Shown piece after piece: positions 20,607 through 29,900 of a stretch of 64,000 nucleotides of DNA. A program made the position numbers and the translations under genes. Position 1 is the stretch's first letter. The number at the start of each line of letters is the position of its first letter. Below the pieces are notes generated by a model. It was not told the DNA's origin and did not search any database. It saw only the letters and a list, made by a program, of their open reading frames with translations. The stretch lies in NCBI GenBank assembly GCA_011390275.1, contig JAABST010000013.1:1-64000 (forward strand), written 5' to 3'. Source of the stretch: Geitlerinema sp. S16. Lineage in GTDB: Bacteria; Cyanobacteriota; Cyanobacteriia; Cyanobacteriales; Geitlerinemataceae.

Positions 20607-21081
20607 TATGCGTCTTAGTAGGGGAGTGAGAGGAGTAGCAAGGAGGTGGCGACATCCCGGTCGAAAGATTGAGGACGAACAGCACTGCTCATCGATGGAA
20701 TTGGTGTGATCAACAGACCTCTCTCCATACGCTTGTATGGTCTCGACACGGGCATACTGCGGTTTCTCTCTCGGGAGATGTCAGCAATCAAGCCTTCATG
20801 CTGTCGAGCCATTTTCAAAGAATGGGTGAGCCCAAGCTTGTTCATACTCGGATTGAACTGATGCCAAACTCTGTAGCCTGTTTTACCATTTGACCTTCGG
20901 ATTGAAGGGACAGCAGTAGCAACGACAGGATTGTGCGAAGCAGAGTCAGACGAAAGAACAGCCTATTAAAAGCATGAGTCCAAGGATCGTCAGTCAGACA
21001 TCACGCGATCGCCCGGTTAAGATAGGGCTGCTTTGGCTTGCCTCGGCAGGAGGACGGCAGCACTGATGACGGGGGATGATC
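20607..21081. other. Spacer of about 475 bp upstream of ppc
   Basis: It contains a perfect six-bp hairpin CCATAC GCTT GTATGG (20725-20740), probably in the ppc leader, and overlapping short open frames on both strands with no recognisable product or ribosome-binding site. Confidence 0.4.
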
Positions 21082-21321
21082 TTAGGACTCCGAGGGGGGA
21101 TTCGAGGGGAGATTCGAGGGGGCAATGTCCGGATTCGTCTGGGGCTGAGCCGGAGTTTGGTCGGGTAAATCGAGTACCGGAAGCCGATCGCCACGGAAAA
21201 TAGTTTCGCTGGCCTCGCCCAGAGTTTCGACGGTTCGCGCGATCGCTCGCCCGCACCACAAACCCACAAGCACCGATCCCGTCGAAAGACTGAGTAGTAA
21301 ATTGGCTGGAGTGGAAGACAT
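21082..21321 (-). CDS. Small membrane-anchored protein of unknown function
   Basis: A 79-residue product: one N-terminal hydrophobic segment (NLLLSLSTGSVLVGLWCG, about 7-24), then an amphipathic stretch RTVETLGEASETIFRGDRLPVLDL and a proline-, asparagine- and serine-rich tail. The order membrane anchor, ETLGEASE, FRGDRLPVL resembles small conserved cyanobacterial proteins I have seen, but I cannot name a family. The tail is encoded partly by near-repeats (GAGGGGGGATTCGAGGGG, about 21092-21120). A longer frame from 21358 in another register overlaps it and looks spurious. Confidence 0.55.
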   Translation of the reverse strand: MSSTPANLLLSLSTGSVLVGLWCGRAIARTVETLGEASETIFRGDRLPVLDLPDQTPAQPQTNPDIAPSNLPSNPPSES

Positions 21322-21574
21322 CGATCCTTAAAAATCCTGAAGGGTGGATTGAATACATCGCGTGGCTAAGGCATGTTTTGATGGCGACGCCATGGGCGAA
21401 ACAGCAAACAATACGAGACTAATATAGCGGTCTGATCGACGATGCCAAAATTATGATTCGTTGCTTCTTTCGGCGCATTCATTACAAAAACGTACAGGGA
21501 AACCTGACAGGGAGTCGGAATGCAGCTTAGAATTGACGCAACTTTGAAACCTCTAGGCGAAAAGGACGGTATTG

Positions 21575-24500
21575 GTGGTAGTGAATGTAGAGCGTCTCGT
21601 GGTGAATCGCGAATCCGGCCTCGCTAGCGAGTCGAACCTCCAGTATTGGGCGGATCGCGCGATCGCTGATGGCAATGTCCGGGCGATCGTGCGCCAGCGT
21701 GAGCAGACGATTCATGTCTGGTGCGAGGGAAGGCCATGCCCCAGTGCGGCTCAGATGACATCCGCATTTTCACAAGCAATTTATCAAAACCATGACTTGC
21801 CGATCGCCATATCGCTAGTGTCGCGCGTGGTGCTCTATGGCCGCAACGCCGATCCCCGATCGACGGTCGAGCAGGAACCCGAACTCGGCGCTTCACCCGA
21901 ATGGACGGTGCGCCTCGAAATCCAGCCCCACCAGATCCAACCGGCAAAGGCATCAAGCCCCCCGCTTCACACCCAAGACGATTTAGTGCAGGTCATCGAA
22001 CAAACGCTTGAGGGGATCGGTCAGAGTGTCGAGAATCTCAAAATTTCGATTCGCAATCTCGATCGCGGCGATGAACTGCGTGGCGGCGATGCCACGGACA
22101 AACGGCTGTGGATTCTGTGTGAATCGCACTACACGCCCGATCCAGCGAGGTTAGTGCGACCGATCGCGATGCGGTTGCGGGATCTCAACCTCAAAGGGTT
22201 CCGCGATGCGGTGCTGGTCGGCCAGGTGAGCGGCGAAACTGAACCCGAATGGGTGCTGCGGATCGATCTGACGCCGCCGGAGCAAATCATTCGCCGCTGG
22301 GCGCAGTGGGGTGATATTGCCGCGATCGCCCATCGCCTCGAACAACGTCTCACGCCGATCCACCTGCAAGTGTCGGCCATGCTGCGCGATTCGACCCTGC
22401 ATATCGTGTGCAGCCCTGAGGGCGAACCGGCAACGAACACTCTCCATTTCCCCAGTCGTGACGACGTTCTGGCTCGAATCGAACCGGTGCTGTCCGATCT
22501 CTCGCCGCGCGGCATTCTCGGCACGACGGTCTACGGCCTCGATCGCCCCTATGAGGCAACTTTCCCCGTCCCGAGCGCCCCGCAGTGGGTCACCTGGCTC
22601 GATTTACCCGCGAAGCAATATCCAAGCCTAGAGGTCGCCTCGATCGATATGGCACGGGCGGGAAATCTGGACGCGATCGCCTTTTTGCTCGATCGTCTCC
22701 TCAATCCCGATTTGCACGAAAAACTGGCCACGGGTGGGCAGCACGTGGAAATTCGTCGGCAGCACGATTTGCTGCATATCGCCGTTGAAGCACCAATATC
22801 GCCCGATCGCGATCAAACCTGTGCCATCGTCGCGCGGCTCATCGAGCAAATCGAAACCACGGATCTTATCGGAGTGCGGCTCTACGGACGTCGCAGCGGT
22901 CAACGCCAGCCAGAATGGCATCACAGCTTGGAATTTCGATCCTCAGTCCTTCCGCAGGCCGAAACGACCCTCCGCGATACACCCGACCCCGACGCTGATC
23001 CCGACGCCAACCCTGCGACCCATGACGCGATCAACCCTGAGACCCGCGCGACACACACCACAACGCCAAAATTCTCCACACCCTTCGTCACCGCTCAGTC
23101 CGGACGCACCCAAGCTTCCCCCCTTCATGGAATTCGCCGTCTGCTCTGTTCGTCTGGCTTGATGACCGATCGCCCCAGTACACCCTCTTTTGAACCGGTT
23201 CGCCGTCCCCGCGCCAGTTTCAATACCGCCTTGATTTGGGGGGCGATCGGGGTGATGCTGACCGTCCAAACCGATTGGGTCACGAGTGAATTACTCGAAC
23301 GTCAAACCACCCGTGATGCGCTCATCCGGGGATCGGCAACGGTTCAAGGGAACGACACGGGCAGCAATACGAGTGACCTCCAGCGTGATCCCGAGATCGT
23401 TCCATCGGAGGGGATGGCCGCTCCGATCGATCAAGATGCCAACGGGTTTGACGATCGCGAATTTACAGCTCCCCCGATCGCGGAGCCGACAGCGGGCGAA
23501 CCCGCGATCGATCCGCGTAGCAACCAGCTCGCCACTGATGTCAAGGCAAACTTTCCGACGCTCAACAGCGATCAGATGGATCGCCAAATCGCCCTCTATG
23601 CCCAGTACATCGAAGATTTTGGCGTCCCCGACGTATTGATCGTCGGCAGCTCGCGAGCGCTGCGCGGTATCGATCCCTCCGCACTGGAAACGGCGCTAGT
23701 CGAAACCGGCCATCCAGAATTGCGGGCGTTTAACCTGGGTATTAATGGCGCAACGGCGCAGGTGGTCGAGGTGCTGCTCACCCAGGTGCTCGCCGCCGAT
23801 CAGTTACCCAAACTGGTGATCTGGGCAGATGGCGCACGCGCCTTTAACAGCGGTCGCGAGGATCGTACCTATCAGGCGATCGCCCAGTCGCCTGGGTATG
23901 CCAGCATCCGCGACGGATTTCGCCCGATTGAAAGCACCGCCCCGGCGCTACCGTCCGATCTCGCGCCGTCCTTTTTTGATAGCTTTAGCCAGCGCTATCG
24001 CAACTTCAACGATCAACTGACGCGCGGATTTTCCGACCATTCCGCGACCTATGCCCAGCGCGATCGGCTCCGGGAAAACCTACGCGATTTTGCCATCGCC
24101 CGTCTCCAGCCCGAGAAAAACAGCAAGACCCTCGCTGATGCCTCTGCAACGAGCAGCCAGGAATTGGGCAATGCGGCGCTGTACCGCAACGGCTTTTTTG
24201 CGTTTGCCGATCGGTTCGCACCGTCGGAGTATTACGAGCGCTTTACCCGTGTGCCGGGAAGTTACGACTCGGATTATGACGCCTTTCAGCTACGCGGCAT
24301 TCAGTCGATCTCGCTGACGAATATTGCCGATGTGTTGCGATCGCGCGAGATCAAGCTGGTTTTCATTAACTTGCCCCTGACCAAGACCTACCTCGACGAA
24401 ACTCGCCGCAGCCACGAAAACACCTTTAGCGCCTACATGCTGCAAGCATCGCAAACGCTGGACTTTGCCTTCCGTGATTTTGGGCAGCTTTGGCCGGAGC

Positions 24501-24643
24501 AAAACGAATATTTCTCCGATCCGAGCCACCTAAATCGCTACGGAGCCGAAGCAGTCGCGATTCGCCTCGCCCAAAGCCCGATGATCCCCTGGGAAACGCT
24601 CGCCGATCGCGCCACCAAAACAGCGGCAACGCCATCACCCTAA
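21575..24643 (+). CDS. DUF1574-type SGNH-like protein with repeated N-terminal modules
   Basis: About 1022 residues from a GTG at 21575, eight bases after AAGGA; a TTG three bases earlier is the alternative. The first 470 residues hold three or four diverged modules of roughly 100 residues, each ending in a pattern like PEW.LRI/LEI/LDL (e.g. PEWTVRLEI, PEWVLRIDL, PQWVTWLDL, PEWHHSLEF). A proline-rich linker and one membrane segment (about 548-568) follow. The C-terminal domain has VLIVGSSRALRGIDP with the candidate Ser (about 692) and DPSHLNRYGAEA (about 982-993), the ends of an SGNH hydrolase fold. The layout suggests a cytoplasmic repeat region and an extracytoplasmic esterase or acyltransferase-like domain, perhaps acting on polysaccharide; substrate unknown. 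Confidence 0.75.
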   Translation: MVVNVERLVVNRESGLASESNLQYWADRAIADGNVRAIVRQREQTIHVWCEGRPCPSAAQMTSAFSQAIYQNHDLPIAISLVSRVVLYGRNADPRSTVEQEPELGASPEWTVRLEIQPHQIQPAKASSPPLHTQDDLVQVIEQTLEGIGQSVENLKISIRNLDRGDELRGGDATDKRLWILCESHYTPDPARLVRPIAMRLRDLNLKGFRDAVLVGQVSGETEPEWVLRIDLTPPEQIIRRWAQWGDIAAIAHRLEQRLTPIHLQVSAMLRDSTLHIVCSPEGEPATNTLHFPSRDDVLARIEPVLSDLSPRGILGTTVYGLDRPYEATFPVPSAPQWVTWLDLPAKQYPSLEVASIDMARAGNLDAIAFLLDRLLNPDLHEKLATGGQHVEIRRQHDLLHIAVEAPISPDRDQTCAIVARLIEQIETTDLIGVRLYGRRSGQRQPEWHHSLEFRSSVLPQAETTLRDTPDPDADPDANPATHDAINPETRATHTTTPKFSTPFVTAQSGRTQASPLHGIRRLLCSSGLMTDRPSTPSFEPVRRPRASFNTALIWGAIGVMLTVQTDWVTSELLERQTTRDALIRGSATVQGNDTGSNTSDLQRDPEIVPSEGMAAPIDQDANGFDDREFTAPPIAEPTAGEPAIDPRSNQLATDVKANFPTLNSDQMDRQIALYAQYIEDFGVPDVLIVGSSRALRGIDPSALETALVETGHPELRAFNLGINGATAQVVEVLLTQVLAADQLPKLVIWADGARAFNSGREDRTYQAIAQSPGYASIRDGFRPIESTAPALPSDLAPSFFDSFSQRYRNFNDQLTRGFSDHSATYAQRDRLRENLRDFAIARLQPEKNSKTLADASATSSQELGNAALYRNGFFAFADRFAPSEYYERFTRVPGSYDSDYDAFQLRGIQSISLTNIADVLRSREIKLVFINLPLTKTYLDETRRSHENTFSAYMLQASQTLDFAFRDFGQLWPEQNEYFSDPSHLNRYGAEAVAIRLAQSPMIPWETLADRATKTAATPSP

Positions 24644-24826
24644 GGCTTATGTAAACCCTTCGTTTTTCATCTTGCGGTGAGGTGCGACGCTAAGTCGTAC
24701 CACTGGCGGTGATAATTCTTTTAGTATGGTTGGACGCGATCGCGTTTGCTGCGATCGTCCTGGTCTGATCATTTTTAAGATCAAGATCGCCTTGAATCGC
24801 ACTTTCGATTTCTTCTTTAGATTTCT

Positions 24827-25852
24827 ATGGCTCCCGCAGTTTCGATCGAACACCTCAAAAAAAGCTACGGCACGATCGAGGCCGTCAAAGATGTGTCGCT
24901 GACGATCGAGTCCGGCGAAATATTCGGCTTGCTCGGTCCCAACGGAGCCGGAAAAACCACAACGATTCGCTGTCTTTGCACTCTGGCGAATCCCGACAGC
25001 GGCACGATTACCGTCTCGGGCATCGACGCGATCGCCAATCCCCGCGCCGTTCGCAATCGCCTCGGCTACGTCGCCCAAGAGGTCGCCCTCGATAAAATTC
25101 TGACCGGGCGCGAAATGCTCGAACTTCAGGCGGCGCTATATCATTTGCCGCGCAAGGCGATCCCCGATCGCATCGCGCGGGCGATCGAGCTGCTGGGCTT
25201 AGAAGAGTTCATCGATCGCAAGACGGGCGCGTATTCCGGCGGGATGCGTCGCCGTCTCGATTTGGCGTCGGGGTTGCTGCATCAGCCGGATGTGTTGGTG
25301 TTGGATGAACCGACGGTGGGGCTGGATATCGATAGTCGCTTGGCGGTGTGGAATTTTCTGCGGCAACTGCGCGACGATGGCACGACGATCGTGCTGACGA
25401 GTCACTATCTCGAAGAGATCGACGCCCTGGCCGATCGCGTGGCGATTATCGATCGCGGCATGATCATCGCGAGCGGCACGCCGAATGAGCTAAAAAATAC
25501 GATCGGCGGCGATCGGGTCACGCTCCGGATTCGCGAGTTCACCTCGGACGATGAGGCAAACACGGCGCAAACCGTGCTGGCGAATTTGGCGTTTGTGTCT
25601 GATATTGTCGTTAATGCTGCCCAGGGCAATTCGCTGAATCTGGTGGTTTCGGGTCAGGATAATGCGCTGTTGTCGATTCAGGAGGCGTTACGCGATCGGG
25701 GTTTACCGACGTTTAGCATTGCCCAGGCGCGTCCGAGTTTAGACGATGTTTATCTAGCAGCGACCGGTAAAACCTTGATGGATGCGGAGTTGGCGGCGGC
25801 GGGGACGCGGGATCTTAAGAAAGAGAAAAAGCAGGAAATGGCGGGAAAATAA
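24827..25852 (+). CDS. ABC transporter ATP-binding protein (DrrA/NatA-type)
   Basis: A 341-residue ATPase subunit. Walker A is GPNGAGKTT (37-45), the signature is YSGGMRRRLDLA (about 136-147), Walker B is VLVLDEPT (about 156-163) and the switch His is in LTSHYLEE. The C-terminal 100 residues form the extra domain usual in the drug- and polysaccharide-exporter (DrrA/CcmA/NatA) group. Such subunits work with a six-helix ABC-2 permease, but none is encoded next to it; the gene is followed by a repeat and terminator and then by a convergent gene. The permease must be elsewhere, so the substrate cannot be inferred. Confidence 0.9.
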   Translation: MAPAVSIEHLKKSYGTIEAVKDVSLTIESGEIFGLLGPNGAGKTTTIRCLCTLANPDSGTITVSGIDAIANPRAVRNRLGYVAQEVALDKILTGREMLELQAALYHLPRKAIPDRIARAIELLGLEEFIDRKTGAYSGGMRRRLDLASGLLHQPDVLVLDEPTVGLDIDSRLAVWNFLRQLRDDGTTIVLTSHYLEEIDALADRVAIIDRGMIIASGTPNELKNTIGGDRVTLRIREFTSDDEANTAQTVLANLAFVSDIVVNAAQGNSLNLVVSGQDNALLSIQEALRDRGLPTFSIAQARPSLDDVYLAATGKTLMDAELAAAGTRDLKKEKKQEMAGK

Positions 25853-25858
25853 GTTTTG

Positions 25859-25882
25859 TAGGGTGGGCATTGCCCACCACCA
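25859..25882. repeat. GTAGGGTGGGCA-TGCCCACC palindromic repeat, copy 2
   Basis: GGTGGGCATTGCCCACC at 25862-25878, preceded by GTAG, sits just after the ABC ATPase stop, as copy 1 sits after the phosphoribosyltransferase stop. Confidence 0.7.
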
Positions 25883-25902
25883 CGGATACTGATGCTTGTG
25901 TT

Positions 25903-25942
25903 AAAAACTGGGCTTCTTTAAAAAGCAAAACCCAGTTTTTTG
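25903..25942. terminator. Bidirectional terminator between the ABC ATPase and hemJ
   Basis: AAAACTGGG (25904-25912) pairs with CCCAGTTTT (25931-25939), with A- and T-runs at the outer ends, so a U-tract is available in both directions. The inner CTTCTTT...AAGC adds partial pairing. Confidence 0.75.
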
Positions 25943-25967
25943 TTATTTTAATCGCAAATCAACAGGC

Positions 25968-26540
25968 TTAATTCGACGAATTCGCCTCGGTCAACTGACG
26001 CTCCTTATCCAGGCGACGCTTCCGCGCGTAAAGCTGAATCGTCACCGCCATCAGCACCACCAAACCGACCATCACCCACACCGTCGCATCCGTCGGCAAA
26101 CTCGTCTTAAACACCGCCAACATCACGATCGCCACCAGCAACAGCGTCGGCAGCTCATTCATCGCCCGTAACTGCTTGCTATTCCATTTACAGGTTCCCG
26201 CCTCAAGCTGCTTGATCAAACGACCGCAGTAAATGTGATAGGCGATCAGCAGCGCCACAAACCCCAACTTCACGTGAATCCACCAGGATTTGAGCACATC
26301 CGGCTCCGTTGTGAGCAAACCGATCGCCATTGCGATCGTCACCAGCATCCCCGGCGTCGTGATGATGTTATACAGCCGCTTCTCCATAATCAGGTACTGA
26401 TTTTTGAGAATACTTTGCGCCGGTTCCGGTTCGAGGTCAGCTTCGACGTGATAGATAAATAGCCGTACCAAATAAAACAGTCCGGCAAACCAAACAACGA
26501 TACCGATCAGATGAAAGGCTTTATACCAGTAATAGGCCAT
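25968..26540 (-). CDS. hemJ: HemJ-type protoporphyrinogen IX oxidase
   Basis: A 190-residue membrane enzyme oxidising protoporphyrinogen IX to protoporphyrin IX, the last common step of haem and chlorophyll synthesis in cyanobacteria lacking HemG or HemY. It shows the expected conserved start YYWYKAFHLIGIVVWFAGLFYLVRLF with the conserved His10, then EKRLYNIITTPGM (about 53-65), the helix VKLGFVALLIAYHIYCG, and the MNELPTLLLVAIVMLAVFK block. About four membrane helices are predicted. The basic C-terminal tail is cytoplasmic. It is monocistronic and convergent with the ABC ATPase gene. Confidence 0.9.
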   Translation of the reverse strand: MAYYWYKAFHLIGIVVWFAGLFYLVRLFIYHVEADLEPEPAQSILKNQYLIMEKRLYNIITTPGMLVTIAMAIGLLTTEPDVLKSWWIHVKLGFVALLIAYHIYCGRLIKQLEAGTCKWNSKQLRAMNELPTLLLVAIVMLAVFKTSLPTDATVWVMVGLVVLMAVTIQLYARKRRLDKERQLTEANSSN

Positions 26541-26921
26541 GGGTTAAGTCGAAGATAATTAAAGAGAAAATAGTTAAGGGAGATGATTAGGGGTGCAGTA
26601 CCCGAGAGTCGGTTGCTGTTTGATTCCTGTTTGATTTCTGTTTGATTTTGGACGATCGAGACCGCGAGGTTGTAATCAAGCGCTGACGATCCAGAATGAA
26701 CGCGCGACGCTTTAGTTAGGATACAAAGCCCGGTTGGTTCGTGGGGAATTTGTTAAGCGGTGTTACGCGGTTTGATCCAACATCCCGAGTTAAAAATTGA
26801 TATCGTTGCAAATAAAGTCTGTTTTGTAAAACTGGCCTCAATTGATGATCTGACGAAGAACTAATGTCTACCTGGTGCTAAAACGTTAGTATTTTTCCTG
26901 AGATTTTGTCTGAGGTTTTTC
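26541..26921. other. Divergent promoter region between hemJ and the large hybrid kinase
   Basis: About 380 bp with long AT-rich stretches, suitable for promoters in both directions. No ORF, RNA gene or clear operator is visible. Confidence 0.4.
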
Positions 26922-29900
26922 ATGTCTTCAACACGCTTTTCTAAGATCGAGATTGCGATCATCGATAATCCCATTATCCTTCCCCCCGAGGTGAGTGTCC
27001 GTGACGCGATCGCGCAGGTCGTGGCGGACAATTCTAGTGCGACATTGGAATGGGGCGGGGATGATGTAGAGCGCGGATTTTCGGTCTCTAGGGGAAGTGA
27101 GCGATCGTGTTGTGTACTGGTGGTGGAAGAGCATCGGGCGATCGGTATCGTGACGGAACGTGACCTGATGGCGGCGGTTCTGCGTGCGGAAGCGCCAGAC
27201 ACGATTGCATTGCGTGAGGTGATGTCGCCCGCCTCCCTGACCTGGCACAGGGCGGACATTAACCAGCAGGCGGATTTACGCGCGATTTGGCAGCAGATGC
27301 GACAGCAGGGCGTGACGATCGTTCCTGTCCTCGACGATCGCGATCAACCCATTGGCATCATTTCGGAGACGAGCCTGCTCTATGCCCTCCAAGGGGATGC
27401 CCTCCATGAACCGTCCGATGTTGGTGGGGAGAGCGCCCTAAGGGAATATAGATCGGTGGATGAGGTGGATGAGCGAGGCGAGTCTAATGCAACCGAGGCG
27501 ATCGATCCGCCGGATCGGGCTGTTCCTGACGCGATCGCGACATCCGCAACGATCGCCACCTGGCGCGAACATGCCGCTCGCTACCGCGCCCTTTTTGAAG
27601 ATGCCCACGACGCCATTCTCATCGCCAATCTCGACGGCTATATTACCGACGTGAATTACCAGGCCGAAATCATGTTTGGCTATTCGCGTCAAGAGTTGAT
27701 CGGGCTACACCAATCCGAATTGCATCCCCCAGAAGATTTTGACAACACATCGGCGGGTTTTCGGGAAGTGCTCCAAGAGAAGATTAAGACAGCTAAGAAT
27801 ATACGTATTTTATGTAAGAACAAACAAATTAAGTATGTTGATATTCGCAGTAAAATGATCCAACTTGGAGATCGCCCAATCATTCAAGGTATTTTTCATG
27901 AGGTTACACAGCAAAGCAGAATAGAAGAGACCTTACGAGTTTTAACGAAGCAAACAGAAGATAAGCAGGGAGAACAATTCTTTCTGGCTTTGGTGCAGGC
28001 GATCGCGCAGGCGCTGAGTGTTGACTATGTTTTTCTTGTGGAATTAACAGACGAGAACTTGACAACTCTCGCGATCTATTCTCAGGGGAAACTGCAATCT
28101 AATATGACTTACAGTCCCGAAAATTCTCCTTGTGAGTGTGTTTTAAAGCATGGGAGTTTTATTTGTAAATCCGGACTTCAACAGCGTTTCCCGAGCGATC
28201 AGCATCTCTTTAGAATGGCCGCAGAAAGCTATGTCGGCATTGCACTCCTTGATCAAAAGGGAGAGGCGATCGGGAACCTGTTTGTGATCAATAAAAAGCC
28301 CATGGAGAATACACAGTATATTCTTTCAATTCTGGGGGTTTTTGCAGCTCGTGCTGCTGCCGAGCTTGAGCGTCAACGCGCCAATAAGCAACTCGAAAAA
28401 CTCAATCAAGATCTCGAAGAAACCCTCGTTAAACAAACACAAGAGCTACGTGAACGAGAACATTTTTTAAACACATTACTGAATCTTGAGGATTTCCCAA
28501 TATCCATTTTTTGGAAAGACCGGAACTCCGTCTATTTTGGCTGTAATCGAGCATTTTTGCGTGATGCAAACTTAAATTCTCTTGATGAAGTTATTGGCAA
28601 AAATGACTATGAAATGCCGTGGAGATTGACAGATGCAGATAAATATCGCTTGGACGATCGCGAGGTAATAGACTCAAATTGCCCCAAGCTTGGCATTATT
28701 GAAACGCAAGCCCGAGCCGATGGTCGTCAAATTTGGGTAGAGACGAATAAGATACCCTTCCATGATCTCGATGGCAATGTCACGGGGGTCTTAGGACTGT
28801 ACCAAGATATTACCGATCGCCAACAAGCAGAATACGAATTACAGCACATTTCAACGCGGCTAAACTTAGCAGTACAGTCGGCTCAGATTGGAATCTGGGA
28901 ATGGAATATTAGCACCAATGTCCTTATTTGGGATGAGCAAATGTTTGCGCTATATGGAATGGAGAAGAGTCCAATGATATGTAACGCCTACGAAGTGTGG
29001 TTAAGCTGCATACATCCAGGAGATACTGAACAAACCAACAAGGCTACCCAACAGGCACTTGCGGGTCAGGCTGACTATGACATCGAATTTCGGATTGTGC
29101 GGCCTGATGGTGAAATACGCCTTTTGCAGGCTAATGCGATCGTTCAGCGTGATGCGGAGGGTCAGCCGATATGCATGATCGGTGTCAACTATGACATCAC
29201 AGATCTGAAACGCACTGAACAGCAGCTCCGGCAAAAGCTCGAAACGATCAATGCAGCCGTTGAGAGCATTGCAATTATCCAGGATGATCGCTTTACTTTG
29301 ATTAATCCTGCCCACATTAAACTGTTTGGTTATGACCAGGCCGATGAACTACTCGGCAAAAGCTGGAAAATACTGTACGAGCCTGACGAGATTGCTCGGT
29401 TCGAGCAGGATATTTTGCCGGTGCTCATGCGCGATCGGGTCTGGCAAGGCGAGGCGATCGGGCGACGCAAGGATGGCTCAACCTTTACTCAGGGTTTATC
29501 GCTCACCTTGTCTGAGGAGAACGCTCTCATTTGTATGTGCCGCGATATCACGGCGCGTAAGCAAGCCGAACAGCAATTACGCGATGCAAAAGAAACGGCT
29601 GAAGTCGCCGATCGCGCCAAAAGTAACTTCCTGGCGTTGATGAGCCACGAGATCCGCACACCGATTAATGGTGTTATTGGGTTGGCTTATCTCATGCAGC
29701 AAACCCAGCTTGACGACCAACAACAGGAATACCTGACCAATCTCAGTTATTCCGCTCAATCCCTCTCACAAATCGTTAACGATATCCTCGATTTTTCTAA
29801 AGTTGAAGCGGAAAAACTCAGCCTAGATACGATCAAATTTGAGCTAGACGAGGTTCTCGCTCGCCTCAAAGCCGTGCTTGCCCTCAAAGCAAGTGAAAAG

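Noticed and set aside
20615..20893. Short frames on both strands upstream of ppc
   Set aside because: Mutually overlapping, no ribosome-binding site or family similarity.
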